This document shows, in pieces, positions 7,500-15,142 of a stretch of 23,602 nt of DNA (positions are counted from its first letter, which is position 1; each line of letters begins with the position of its first letter). The notes under the pieces were generated by a model that had not been told where the DNA came from, did not search any database, and was given only the letters and a program-made list of their open reading frames with translations. The stretch is from the IMG/VR virus record IMGVR_UViG_3300041409_000161, positions 1-23,602 of that record; one strand, 5' to 3'. The stretch is from a virus. A program made the position numbers and the translations under genes.

Positions 7500-7665
7500 G
7501 AATGAAGATGACATCGAATTCGAGCATTACCTAGCGCTGAAACTGTCGATGACGGTGGGCGAACTCCGGGCGCGAATGTCGCACCCGGAGTTTGTGCGCT
7601 GGGGGATGTATTTCGCCCGGATAGCGCAGGCTCGGGAGATGCAGCGCCAACAGCAGGGAGAGTGA
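7149..7665 (+). CDS. Tail assembly chaperone, frameshifted long form (GT-like)
   Basis: The long form is made when some ribosomes move from frame 0 to the +1 (equivalently -2) frame near the AAAA run at 7473-7476. The new frame reads KAAWLALAENEDDIEFEHYL, then KLSMTVGELRARMSHPEF and WGMYFARIAQAREMQ, and stops at TGA 7663-7665. This T-domain is helical, aromatic and charged like others of its kind, and it lacks a good start of its own. The -1 frame is ruled out close to the run because it meets TAG at 7487-7489. If the shift is at the A-run, the product is about 171 aa. The short and long forms together are the usual way to set chaperone stoichiometry. Confidence 0.78.
7470..7490 (+). other. 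Programmed frameshift site (+1 or -2) in tail chaperone gene
   Basis: Frame 0 reads GAC-AAA-AGC-AGC-GTG; the downstream T-frame reads AAA-GCA-GCG-TGG from 7474. The run C-AAAA-G lets an AAA-decoding tRNA re-pair after +1 (or -2). There is no classic XXXYYYZ heptamer, and -1 would stop at 7487. The overlap of the two open frames extends upstream, so this exact slip point is a best guess. Confidence 0.6.
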
Positions 7666-7666
7666 C

Positions 7667-8071
7667 ATGGCGGACGCGATCCGGATCGCCGGGCTCAAGG
7701 AGTTCGTGCGTGATCTGAAGAAGCTCGACGCCGAGCTGCCGAAGGTGCTCCGGGTCGCGTTCAACGCTGCGGGCGAGGACATCGTCAAGGACGCGCAGGC
7801 GAAGATCCCGGCCCGGTCGGGGCGGGCGCGCGGCTCGATCAAGATGAAGTCGACGCAGAAGGAAGCGCGGATCGTCGGCGGCTCAGCCAAGGTCCCCTAC
7901 TACGCGTGGCTCGACTTCGGCGGGAAGCTCCCACGGGGCGGCAAGCGGCCGTTCATCCGGGAGGGCCGGTACATCTACGCGGCGTACTTCCGGCAGCGCG
8001 CCGGGGTTGCTGTGAAGCTCGAGGCGGCACTACTGGACGCGGCTCGCGCCGCCGGTGTGGAGGTGGAGTGA
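7667..8071 (+). CDS. HK97 gp10-like protein
   Basis: A 134-aa protein. IRIAGLKEFVRDLKKLDAEL, then VKDAQAKIPARSGRARGSIK and a later YYAWLDFGG...RPFIREG are the signature of the HK97 gp10 (head-tail joining / minor tail) family: an N-terminal helix, a P-x-R-[ST]-G-x-L/A-R loop, and an aromatic WLDFGG turn. A GGGAG element precedes ATG 7667, one base after the chaperone stop. The position is odd: in HK97 the family member lies upstream of the tail tube, whereas here it sits between chaperones and tape measure. The tail-terminator role seems taken by 6319-6720, so this may be an extra neck or tail-tube-associated protein. Confidence 0.75.
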   Translation: MADAIRIAGLKEFVRDLKKLDAELPKVLRVAFNAAGEDIVKDAQAKIPARSGRARGSIKMKSTQKEARIVGGSAKVPYYAWLDFGGKLPRGGKRPFIREGRYIYAAYFRQRAGVAVKLEAALLDAARAAGVEVE

Positions 8072-8072
8072 G

Positions 8073-9131
8073 ATGGCAGGCAAGAACCAGGTAACCCTGA
8101 CGCTGGCGGGTGACGCCTCGCAGCTGGAGAAGGCGTTCGCGTCGGTGGGTGACTCGTCGGCGAAGATGGCGACCGAGGTGGGGGCGAGCTCCCGCAAGGT
8201 CGGCAAGGAGACGGCGGACGGGTTCGACAAGGCGGCCGAGGCGTCGGACAACACCTACTCGAAGTTCGATGCGCTGGAGTCGGTCGGCCGCGGTACGACG
8301 GACACGATGTCCGGTCTGGGCGCGATCATGAAGGGCGACATCCTGCAGGGGTCGACCGACCTTGCGGGCGGTGTGGCTGCCCTGGCTGACGGGTTCACGG
8401 GCGCGCTGTTGCCGGCGATCAAGGGGATCTCTAAGGGGATGATCGGGTCGGCGATCGGTACTGCCCGGCAGACCGTTGCCTTGGGTATCCAGAAGGTGGC
8501 CATGGTCGGCTCGGCGATCGCTACCAACGGGATGGCAATCGCGCAGAAGGCACTCAACCTCGCGATGCGGATGAACCCGATCGGGCTGATCATCACGGCG
8601 CTGCTCCTGCTCGGGACCGGGCTCGTGTTGGCGTACAAGAAGTCGGCCACGTTCCGGGCGATCGTGCAGGGCGCCTTCGCCGGGGTCAAGACCGCGATGG
8701 GTTGGGTGGTCACCGCGGGCGGGAAGGTGTGGGAGTTCTTCAAGTTCATCGGGCCGAAGATCGGCGCCGCCTTCAAGGGGCTCGCTGCCACGATCACCGC
8801 TCCCTTCCGGGCAGCGTTCGACGGCATCAAGTGGCTGTGGAACAACACGATCGGTGGCAAGGGGTTCTCGGTCCCGTCCTGGGTCCCGGAGATCGGCGGC
8901 AAGGGCTTCACGATCCCGTACTTCCACACTGGCGGGATCGTGCCGGGTTCGCTGGGCTCGGAGACGCTGGCCGTGCTGAAGGCCGGTGAGCGGGTCACTG
9001 GGGGCTCGAACTCGGCGTCCGGCGGCACGGTCACGTTCCGGGCTGACGGGCTGTGGGCGCGGCAGCAACTGCAGATGCTGAAGCACCAGATCAAGATCGA
9101 GGGCGGCCTCAACGTGGTGTTCGACGTATGA
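8073..9131 (+). CDS. Tail tape measure protein (short)
   Basis: A 352-aa protein; tape measure length sets tail length, so the tail should be unusually short (about 50 nm at 1.5 angstrom per residue). The N-terminal third is Ala/Ser/Lys-rich amphipathic helix with regular spacing. A hydrophobic, membrane-like segment (PIGLIITALLLLGTGLVLAY) lies near residues 170-190 and is followed by W/F-rich helices. The C-terminal FHTGGIVPG...LAVLKAGERV motif is the common C-terminal tape-measure signature (GG-x-V/I-P-G then L-x-x-GE). No lysozyme or peptidase domain is seen. GGTGGAG precedes ATG 8073. The stop overlaps the next start by ATGA. Confidence 0.88.
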   Translation: MAGKNQVTLTLAGDASQLEKAFASVGDSSAKMATEVGASSRKVGKETADGFDKAAEASDNTYSKFDALESVGRGTTDTMSGLGAIMKGDILQGSTDLAGGVAALADGFTGALLPAIKGISKGMIGSAIGTARQTVALGIQKVAMVGSAIATNGMAIAQKALNLAMRMNPIGLIITALLLLGTGLVLAYKKSATFRAIVQGAFAGVKTAMGWVVTAGGKVWEFFKFIGPKIGAAFKGLAATITAPFRAAFDGIKWLWNNTIGGKGFSVPSWVPEIGGKGFTIPYFHTGGIVPGSLGSETLAVLKAGERVTGGSNSASGGTVTFRADGLWARQQLQMLKHQIKIEGGLNVVFDV

Positions 9132-11986
9132 AGAACAACCTGCTCCTCGAGCTGCAGCAACCGTCCGGCGATTGGATGAACGTGTCTGGTTACCGGTACG
9201 ACCGGGACCCGATCACGATTACGCGGGGCCGGTCGTCGGAGGACACCAAGGCGTCGCCCGGTACGGCGAACTTCACTCTCAACAACACCACCGGCTTGTT
9301 CTCCCCGCGCAACCCGTCCAGTCCGCTGTTCGGTCTGGTGAAGCGGAACACGCCTGTCCGGATCTCGCGGGGGACGGGCGCGTTCGGGATGGTGACGTCC
9401 GGTATCGACCAGTCGGCCGGCCGGGTGTTCAGCAACGATTCGGCCGCTGTGTCGATCGTCGGGGACATCGACATCCGGGTGGACCTCGAGCTGCTCGCCG
9501 CGCCGATCTCCGAGGTCAACTCGAGCTGGCTCACGGGCAACTTCGATTACTGCTCCAAGTTCGATGACCTCGACGCGAACCGGTCGTGGACCCTGTTCAA
9601 CGTGGGCGGCAAGCTGCGGTTCACCTGGTTCGCGCTGGGCACGGTGGCGTCGTACCGGTTCGCTGAGTCGTCGGTGTTCCTGACTGGTCTCGCGAAGGGG
9701 CGCCGCGCGATCCGGGTCACGATGGACGTGGACAACGGGGCGGCCGGTACGACGGTCACGTTCTACACGGCGACGTCGCTTGCCGCGGGCAACGCGGGCG
9801 GCTGGGTGCAGCTCGGTACCCAGATCGTCTCGGCCGGTACGACGGCGATCCTTGATGGCGCTGGGTCGCTGCGGGTCGGCGGCAACCCGGTGAGCTCGCT
9901 GTACACGTGGGGTGAGTCGGCTGCGGCGACGTTCTACGCGTTCGAGCTGCGGAACGGGATCGGCGGGACCGTGGTCGCCTCGTGCGACTTCGCCTCGCTG
10001 CCGCTGGACCCGACCCCGATCGGGCTATCGGATTTCACCGATGCTCAGGGCAACCCGTGGGGGTTCGCCGGCGCCCCGGATGCGGCCCGGATCTGGTGGG
10101 GGAACGTGGATGTCCGGTTCGTGGGGGAGCTGTCGTCGCTGCCGCCGCGGTGGGGCCCGTCGCACAAGGACAAGTACATCCCGCTTGTCGCGTCGGACGT
10201 GCTGCGCCGCTACCAGCAAGGAACCTCGCCGGTCTCGACGGGCCTGCGTGACTACGTCCTCGCCACCCAGACGGCGCTCCTGTCGTACTTCCCGCTGTCG
10301 AGCCAGGAGGGCACCCAGTCCGAACTCAACCTCGCGAACACGAACAAGGGTTACCCGTTCTTCCCCGAGACGTTCTCGGCCAAGCCGGTGTTCAAGTACG
10401 GCGTCGACATGGGTGTGCCGTGGATCGGTTCGGGGATGGAGCTCGAGCGCACCACCGGCGGCTACATGCGGGCGAACACGGCGTCGTCGGACGGCAACGT
10501 CGCGTTCGACTTCGTATGGCAGTCCAACGCCATGGGCGGCCTGACGGTGAGCCTGTACGACTACTCGGACGGCGTGTGGACTCTGGACCTCAACGACATC
10601 GCGGACTCCGGTCTCGGGGTGGTGTCGTACACGGACCCGGCGACTGGGCCGATCGCGTTCACGTCGTTCGCGGTGCCCGAGGTCAACGACACCGACATGC
10701 ACATCGGTCGCCTGCAGATCACGAACAACGCCGGCAACGTCGACTTCGCGGTGTACATCGACGGCACCCTGCGCAAGTCCGGGACCCAGCCCGGCGTGAC
10801 CACGGTCGGCGCCGCGGTGTTCCGCATCCAATACGTGCACGCGAACACCGGTCAGGTCGCGATCAACCTCGCGCACCTGATCACGTGGGCGAACGCGAAC
10901 GCTGCCCTGATCCCGACCGCTGCCGCCGTGGCCGGCGCCGCGCTCGGGTACGCGGGGGAGGCGGCCGGGCGCCGTATCCAGCGGGTGGCCGCCTCAGGCT
11001 CGCTGCCGATCGTGTTCGTGGGCGACCTCGACAAGACCACGCATATGGGTGTGCAGTTCGCCGAGTCCCGGATGGCGCAGATCCGCGACGCCGAGGCGAC
11101 CGACTTCGGGATGCTCGCCACCTCCCGCACGGCGAACAGCCTGCGGTACCGGACCCGGCAGTCGCTGTACAACCAGACCGCGGCGCTCGTGCTCGACTAC
11201 TCGGCCAAGGTCGTGGCGCCACCGTTCGAGCCTGTCGACGATGACCAGACCACCCGGAACAACATCACGGCCACGCGTCGCGACGGCGGCTCGTACCAGG
11301 TCGTGAAGTCCTCTGGTCCGCTGGCCGCGATCGACCCGCCGGTGGGGATCGGGCAGTACGAAGACCAGGTGGACGTCAACGTCGAGACTGACGCTCAGCT
11401 CACCGGCATCGCCGTGTGGTTCCTGAACTGGGGGACGCTGGACGCGGCCCGGTTCCCTTCGGTGTCGGTGAACCTCGAGGCGCTCCCGCAGATGATCGGG
11501 CAGGTGGCGGCCGACGCGCTCACGGCGCAGGTGCTCGCGGCCGACCTCGGCGACCTGCTGCAGGTCAACAACATCACGGCCGCCGACATCCCCGACAACC
11601 TCGAGCTGCTCGCCCTGGGCTACACCGAGATCATCACGAACACCACGTGGATGTGGACCGCGAACTGTGCCCCGTTCGATCTGTACCGGGTCGCGGTGTT
11701 CGGTGCCGGGAAGTACGACGCGGCCGGGTCGGTGCTGACGGCCGCGGTCACGGCCGGGGCCACGAGCTTCCAGGTGTCGCAGACCGGCTCGTCGATCTGG
11801 ACGATCCTCGCGCCGGCGTTCCCGTTCGACATCTACGTCAACGGTGAGCGGATGACGGTCACGAACATTACCTCGGCCACCTCACCGCAGACCTTCACCG
11901 TGACCCGCGCGGTCAACGGCGTCTCGAAGGCACACCTGATCAACACCCCTGTACGCCTGTGGTCCACGCCACGGTTCGCGCTGTGA
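9128..11986 (+). CDS. Large tail tip / minor tail protein with concanavalin-like domain
   Basis: A 952-aa protein starting in ATGA overlap with the tape measure. The N-terminus (LLLELQQPSGDWMNVSGYRY, then ITITRGRSSEDTKASPGTA and FTLNNTTGLFSPRNP) is typical of actinophage minor tail proteins with a distal-tail-like beta fold. Residues ~385-585 (SYFPLSSQEGT..., VAFDFVWQS, then VDFAVYIDGTLRKSG) look like a LamG/concanavalin-type carbohydrate-binding jelly roll. The last ~150 residues (LGDLLQVNNI, ILAPAFPFDIYVNGERMTV, FTVTRAVNG) form a C-terminal module often seen in Streptomyces phage tail proteins. It probably combines distal tail, hub and receptor-binding roles, because only one further tail-tip gene follows. 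Confidence 0.8.
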   Translation: MKNNLLLELQQPSGDWMNVSGYRYDRDPITITRGRSSEDTKASPGTANFTLNNTTGLFSPRNPSSPLFGLVKRNTPVRISRGTGAFGMVTSGIDQSAGRVFSNDSAAVSIVGDIDIRVDLELLAAPISEVNSSWLTGNFDYCSKFDDLDANRSWTLFNVGGKLRFTWFALGTVASYRFAESSVFLTGLAKGRRAIRVTMDVDNGAAGTTVTFYTATSLAAGNAGGWVQLGTQIVSAGTTAILDGAGSLRVGGNPVSSLYTWGESAAATFYAFELRNGIGGTVVASCDFASLPLDPTPIGLSDFTDAQGNPWGFAGAPDAARIWWGNVDVRFVGELSSLPPRWGPSHKDKYIPLVASDVLRRYQQGTSPVSTGLRDYVLATQTALLSYFPLSSQEGTQSELNLANTNKGYPFFPETFSAKPVFKYGVDMGVPWIGSGMELERTTGGYMRANTASSDGNVAFDFVWQSNAMGGLTVSLYDYSDGVWTLDLNDIADSGLGVVSYTDPATGPIAFTSFAVPEVNDTDMHIGRLQITNNAGNVDFAVYIDGTLRKSGTQPGVTTVGAAVFRIQYVHANTGQVAINLAHLITWANANAALIPTAAAVAGAALGYAGEAAGRRIQRVAASGSLPIVFVGDLDKTTHMGVQFAESRMAQIRDAEATDFGMLATSRTANSLRYRTRQSLYNQTAALVLDYSAKVVAPPFEPVDDDQTTRNNITATRRDGGSYQVVKSSGPLAAIDPPVGIGQYEDQVDVNVETDAQLTGIAVWFLNWGTLDAARFPSVSVNLEALPQMIGQVAADALTAQVLAADLGDLLQVNNITAADIPDNLELLALGYTEIITNTTWMWTANCAPFDLYRVAVFGAGKYDAAGSVLTAAVTAGATSFQVSQTGSSIWTILAPAFPFDIYVNGERMTVTNITSATSPQTFTVTRAVNGVSKAHLINTPVRLWSTPRFAL

Positions 11987-11999
11987 GAGAGGAAACACC

Positions 12000-12701
12000 A
12001 TGCCCGGTCAAGATGCAGGCGACACGATCGTTGCCCCCGGCGACCCCAACGTGCAGCTGTTCTCCGGGTCGGGAACCTGGACCAAGCCGTCAGGGTTCCG
12101 CGGGATCATCGTCGAGTGCTACGGCTCCGGTGGTGGCGGCGGCGGCGCTGGCGCGGCGGCGGCCGGCCAGAACTCGAAGGGCGGCGGCGGCGGGTCCGGC
12201 AGCTACACGCGCAAGTTTCTGCGGGCCGATCAGCTGACGTTGGCGTCGTACTCGGTCACGGTGAACGCGGCCGGTGCCGGCGGGGTGGGCAACGCGAACG
12301 GCAACAGTGGCGGCACCGTGCAGTTCGGGTGGACCACGCCGGTCCTCGCGAACGGTGGCGGCGGCGGGATCTCGGCCGGCTCGAGCGCGGCGGCCGGGTT
12401 CGCCGCGGCCGGTGGCGGCGGCGGCAACCCCGGGTCGGGTGGTGACGTGCTCGCGGCCGGTAACACGGGCGGGCAGGGTCAGGGTTCGGGCACGCTCGGC
12501 AACGGCGGCATCGGGGCCAGCTCGCTGCTCGGTGGCGGCGGTCAGGGTACGACGTCGGCCGGTGTGGCTGCGGCGCTGGCCGGTGGTGCGGGCCGGGCGT
12601 ACGGCGCCGGTGGTGGCGGCGCCCTGTCGACGTCGACCGGTGCGGCTGCCAACGGCGGCGCCGGGTCAGTCGGGTGCTGCATCGTCAGCACGGTCTACTG
12701 A
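12000..12701 (+). CDS. Glycine-rich tail tip protein (adhesin-like)
   Basis: A 233-aa protein. A short strand-rich head (NVQLFSGSGTWTKPSGFRGI) is followed by long Gly-rich blocks of five to seven glycines alternating with Ala/Ser/Asn segments and short strands such as YSVTVNAAGAGG. The GTWTKP opening and Gly-rich body are common in phage tip proteins with a 'glycine-rich domain'; related tip adhesins fold as polyglycine-II sandwiches and bind receptors. GAGAGG (11987-11992) lies before ATG 12000. It is the last gene of the tail module, consistent with host recognition. Receptor binding is inferred. Confidence 0.7.
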   Translation: MPGQDAGDTIVAPGDPNVQLFSGSGTWTKPSGFRGIIVECYGSGGGGGGAGAAAAGQNSKGGGGGSGSYTRKFLRADQLTLASYSVTVNAAGAGGVGNANGNSGGTVQFGWTTPVLANGGGGGISAGSSAAAGFAAAGGGGGNPGSGGDVLAAGNTGGQGQGSGTLGNGGIGASSLLGGGGQGTTSAGVAAALAGGAGRAYGAGGGGALSTSTGAAANGGAGSVGCCIVSTVY

Positions 12702-12728
12702 GGTGCTGGGGGCACAAGGAGATGCGAC

Positions 12729-13028
12729 GTGAGCGATCTACCGGCGATCATCGGGGCCTTGGGCCTGCTGATCGGTACCGTGTTCGGGGGGATCGCTGCC
12801 CTCGATCGGCGCCGAGACAGACTGAACGGCGATGCCTCGGCCGAGCTCGAGGACTACCAGCGGTGGCATCCTCGGATCGTGCGGGCGCTCACCCTGTGCC
12901 GTGCGGTCATCGCCGCGACGGACGGGGCGACCGAGCCGGACGCGGTGGCCGAGCTCGCGAAGTGGCCGCCCCCCGCACCACCACCGAAACATTCCCGAGT
13001 CGAGGTGTCCGCAGATGATCCGCGGTAG
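12729..13028 (+). CDS. Small single-TM protein, possibly lysis-associated
   Basis: A 99-aa protein. GTG 12729 has AAGGAG (12716-12721) at 7 nt. The N-terminal segment [22 protein letters not shown] forms one transmembrane helix, followed at once by a basic patch (DRRRDRL). A soluble helical part follows, then a proline-rich tail ([10 protein letters not shown]). A short N-terminal TM with a charged soluble tail in front of the lysis genes is compatible with a pinholin-like or lysis-regulating protein, but no family is recognised. The end overlaps the next gene by 14 nt. Confidence 0.6.
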   Translation: MSDLPAIIGALGLLIGTVFGGIAALDRRRDRLNGDASAELEDYQRWHPRIVRALTLCRAVIAATDGATEPDAVAELAKWPPPAPPPKHSRVEVSADDPR

Positions 13029-13707
13029 GTGGGTTCCGGCGGTCGCGATCCTGGGTGTGCTGCTCGGCGCCGGCGGGTTGATCGTGACGACGGTGCAGAA
13101 GCAGACGGCCGAGGACGGGCAGGCGGCTACTGCTGTCGAGCTGGCTGATCTGGCGGCGAAGAACCAGGCGGCGTGCAAGCGGCTCGGGGTGGCGGCTGCG
13201 GAGAAGGCGCTGGGTGCGGGTGTGTGTCAGCAGACCAAGCAGATCGTTGAGCGTCCCGTCGAGGGTCCGCGGGGTGCGACCGGTGCGCGGGGTGTGATGG
13301 GGCCGACTGGTCCGGCGGGTCCGGCTGGGCCTGCGGGCCCGGCGGGTGCGCCTGGTCCGGTGGGGGTTGCCGGGAAACCTGGTCCGGCTGGGTCCTCGCC
13401 GGGGTGCCTGATCCTCGTCAGCCAGTGCCGTGGACCTCAGGGCCTCCCGGGCGCCGAGGGGCTTACAGGGCCACAGGGGCCCGCTGGTGCTACGGGAGCT
13501 ACCGGGCCGGAGGGCCCGACCGGCCCAAAAGGCTCGGACGGCCCGGCGGGACCGACCGGGCCATCGGGCCCGCAGGGTATCCCTGGGCCCGCTGGGCCAG
13601 CCTGCGAACCGGGCTCGACACTGCAGAAGCAGCACGTACTCACGACTGAGCAACCCGTCACCGGCGTGTGGATACTGGCGTGTGTGCTCGACGACCAGAA
13701 CCCATAG
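13015..13707 (+). CDS. Membrane-anchored collagen-like protein
   Basis: A 230-aa protein. Residues 7-26 ([20 protein letters not shown]) form a signal-anchor helix. A helical, Cys-containing stalk follows (~30-80), then two Gly-X-Y tracts: 84-127 and 139-197, both rich in [10 protein letters not shown] triplets. They are interrupted by a hydrophobic, two-Cys insert (GCLILVSQC). The C-terminus ([19 protein letters not shown]) is short and hydrophobic. Collagen tracts form trimeric rods; with an anchor, the protein would project from the host membrane or be carried on the virion. It lies between tail tip and endolysin, so lysis, surface modification or fibre roles are all possible. The start is ATG 13015 inside the preceding gene, with GAGGTG about 8 nt upstream. 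Confidence 0.7.
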   Translation: MIRGRWVPAVAILGVLLGAGGLIVTTVQKQTAEDGQAATAVELADLAAKNQAACKRLGVAAAEKALGAGVCQQTKQIVERPVEGPRGATGARGVMGPTGPAGPAGPAGPAGAPGPVGVAGKPGPAGSSPGCLILVSQCRGPQGLPGAEGLTGPQGPAGATGATGPEGPTGPKGSDGPAGPTGPSGPQGIPGPAGPACEPGSTLQKQHVLTTEQPVTGVWILACVLDDQNP

Positions 13708-13722
13708 CCTCAGGAGGGCCCG

Positions 13723-14430
13723 ATGGCGCTGAAGCGGATCTCGTACCGCGGCGTACTGCTGAACCAACGCACGATCGACATGCTCGAGGCGGCCGAGGCG
13801 ATCTACGGTCACCGGTTCGTGCTGTCGCAGGGCTCGTACCATCCCGGCACCTCGGCCTCGGCCGGGACGCACGACGGCGGCGGCGCGGTCGACATCGACG
13901 TCAACAGTCTCGACACCCTCAGCCGTGGCGCCATCCGGAACGCGACCCGGCAAGTCGGGTTCGCTTCGTGGGTGCGGTCGCCGGCCGAGGGCCCGTGGAC
14001 CAAGTGGCACGTGCACGGGATCGCGATCGGTGACGAGGAGCTCGCGCCAGCTGCCGCCCGTCAGGTCGTGGCGTACCACGCCGGCCGCAACGGTCTCGCG
14101 AACGGCGGCAAGGACTCCGGGCCCGGCACGTGGCGCACCATGACGTGGGAGAAGTACCAACAGGAGGAGGAACTCACGATGACCCAGATTCAGCTGATCA
14201 CCGATGAACTGAAGCGGCAGGGCGACGCGACCCGGCAGGAGGTGCGCCGGCAGGCAATCTGGATGCTGCGGTACGGAGTGCAGATCGCCGATGACCTCGA
14301 GTCGGCCGCCACCAAGTACGACGCTGCCCGCGCCGCCGGCAAGACCGAGGCCGAGGCCGAGGCGATCTACTCGGCCTCCATGTCCGCGGTCACGGCCGAC
14401 CTCGAGAAGCGGGCTCGGACCAATGGTTAA
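13723..14430 (+). CDS. Endolysin, peptidase M15-like
   Basis: A 235-aa cell-wall peptidase. GTHDGGGAVDID gives the zinc pair His50 and Asp57 (H-x6-D), and KWHVHG gives His96/His98; this is the M15 (D-Ala-D-Ala carboxypeptidase / L-Ala-D-Glu endopeptidase) pattern. The catalytic domain covers ~1-145. A linker YQQEEEL leads to a C-terminal helical region (~153-235) with no recognised PG-binding signature. No signal peptide is seen, so release needs the holin. An in-frame ATG at 14179 (Met153) with AGGAGGAGG at 14162-14170 could produce the C-terminal region alone. CAGGAGG precedes ATG 13723 and the stop overlaps the holin start. Confidence 0.78.
   Translation: MALKRISYRGVLLNQRTIDMLEAAEAIYGHRFVLSQGSYHPGTSASAGTHDGGGAVDIDVNSLDTLSRGAIRNATRQVGFASWVRSPAEGPWTKWHVHGIAIGDEELAPAAARQVVAYHAGRNGLANGGKDSGPGTWRTMTWEKYQQEEELTMTQIQLITDELKRQGDATRQEVRRQAIWMLRYGVQIADDLESAATKYDAARAAGKTEAEAEAIYSASMSAVTADLEKRARTNG
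14179..14430 (+). CDS. Possible C-terminal endolysin product from internal in-frame start
   Basis: ATG 14179 is in the endolysin frame and lies 8 nt after AGGAGGAGG (14162-14170), the strongest ribosome binding site in the lysis region. It begins exactly after the Glu-rich linker. The product would be 83 aa, MTQIQLITDELKRQ..., highly helical and coiled-coil-like (KRQGDATRQEVRRQAIWM; ATKYDAARAAGKTEAEAEA). Several endolysins of Gram-positive phages are known to make extra cell-wall-binding subunits from internal starts, giving hetero-oligomers; this fits that pattern. The alternative is that the Shine-Dalgarno is a by-product of the Gln-Glu-Glu-Glu codons. Confidence 0.5.
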   Translation: MTQIQLITDELKRQGDATRQEVRRQAIWMLRYGVQIADDLESAATKYDAARAAGKTEAEAEAIYSASMSAVTADLEKRARTNG

Positions 14431-14701
14431 GGTGATCGCTGCGTTCCGGCGCCGCCCGGTTCGGGTGTACCTGTACGGCCTGCTGTTCCCCGGGTTCGCG
14501 CTCGCGATCGCCTACGGGCTGACCACGGCCGACAAGGCGGCGCTGTGGATTGCGTTGGGCGGCGGCGTCCTCGTCGTTAGCGGGGGCGAGCTGGCCCAGC
14601 GCAAGACCACACCGGTTGCGGACCCGCGCACCACGGACGGCAAGCCCGCCTACCTCGCCACCGATACGCTGCCCGAACCCGACGTAGAGAGGTGGACCTG
14701 A
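14423..14701 (+). CDS. Holin, two transmembrane helices
   Basis: A 92-aa protein. Basic N-terminus (FRRRPVR), TM1 VYLYGLLFPGFALAIAYGL (~14-33), a short charged turn (TTADKA), TM2 ALWIALGGGVLVVSGGELA (~40-58), then a basic AQRK and a soluble Pro/Asp tail. This is the layout of two-TM phage holins, which form membrane holes to release the endolysin. The start ATG 14423 overlaps the endolysin stop by 8 nt; the gene ends in TGATG with the next. The adjacent endolysin supports the call. Confidence 0.75.
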   Translation: MVKVIAAFRRRPVRVYLYGLLFPGFALAIAYGLTTADKAALWIALGGGVLVVSGGELAQRKTTPVADPRTTDGKPAYLATDTLPEPDVERWT

Positions 14702-14892
14702 TGCAGCACGGAACCCACGCGACCGACCTGGTGGTGCAGAACGGTCAGCTGCACTGCACGGTGTGCGACAAGGATGTGTGCGCGCTCGCACCCGAGTGGC
14801 TCGAGCACAACACCGACGTTGAGGGCGAGGCGGCCCCGGCGGCCACCGAGGACACGGCGCCGGTCGGCCCGGAACCTGTCCAGCCGTCGTAG
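14701..14892 (+). CDS. Small Cys-containing acidic protein, unknown
   Basis: A 63-aa protein, unrecognised. HATDLVVQNGQLHCTVCDKD contains a C-x2-C-x4-C cluster with nearby His, like half of a zinc ribbon. An acidic Ala/Pro/Glu-rich tail (VEGEAAPAATEDTAPV) follows. ATG 14701 is preceded by AGAGAGG at 8 nt and overlaps the holin stop (TGATG), so it is translated with the lysis genes. An in-frame GTG at 14692 is a worse start. It is the last gene before the terminator of the late operon. Confidence 0.6.
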   Translation: MQHGTHATDLVVQNGQLHCTVCDKDVCALAPEWLEHNTDVEGEAAPAATEDTAPVGPEPVQPS

Positions 14893-14916
14893 CCTGTAAG
14901 TCCCCTCGAGTGAACG

Positions 14917-14955
14917 CAGCTCACCCCCCGGATCGGTGGTCCGGGGGGTGAGCTG
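14917..14955 (+). terminator. Intrinsic terminator at end of late operon
   Basis: A perfect 16-bp stem (14917-14932 with 14940-14955, CAGCTCACCCCCCGGA and its complement) encloses a 7-nt loop and is followed by TTT. It lies 25 nt after the last late gene and 41 nt past the end of the leftward operon (14996), so it may stop transcription from both sides, though a T-tract exists only on the + strand. Confidence 0.9.
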
Positions 14956-14995
14956 TTTCAGGAGGCGAGCACCGATGGTTACCCGCCTGGTCAGG

Positions 14996-15142
14996 CTAGC
15001 CGCACTTTCCCCAGTGGCCCGCCTTCTTGGTGCACACGCGCGGCTTGCCCTTCTTGTCCACGTACCGCTTCTGGCAGTACCGCTTCGACGTCTTGCCGAG
15101 CTTGTCCAGGTACCGGTCCGTGGCGTCCTCGTCGCTGCCCAT
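14996..15142 (-). CDS. 48-aa basic protein, last gene of leftward operon
   Basis: This small gene is easily missed by length cut-offs. ATG (15142-15140) overlaps the upstream stop as TGATG, and a GAGGT element sits about 8-9 nt before it. The product is 48 aa, strongly Lys/Arg-rich: an acidic start MGSDEDATDRYLDKLG, then KTSKRYCQKRYVDKKGKP and a Cys/Trp/His end (VCTKKAGHWGKCG). Three cysteines plus His could bind metal. It looks like a tiny nucleic-acid-binding or host-interaction protein; no family is recognised. The opposite strand also holds an ORF here, judged to be a shadow because the leftward genes are tightly coupled. Confidence 0.65.
   Translation of the reverse strand: MGSDEDATDRYLDKLGKTSKRYCQKRYVDKKGKPRVCTKKAGHWGKCG

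Noticed and set aside
7953-9086. 377-codon minus-strand ORF opposite the tape measure
   Set aside because: No motif, Arg/His-rich composition, and a clear tape measure on the other strand.
12907-14160. 417-codon minus-strand ORF opposite the collagen-like and endolysin genes
   Set aside because: Arg/Pro/Gly-rich shadow generated by the Gly-X-Y codons.
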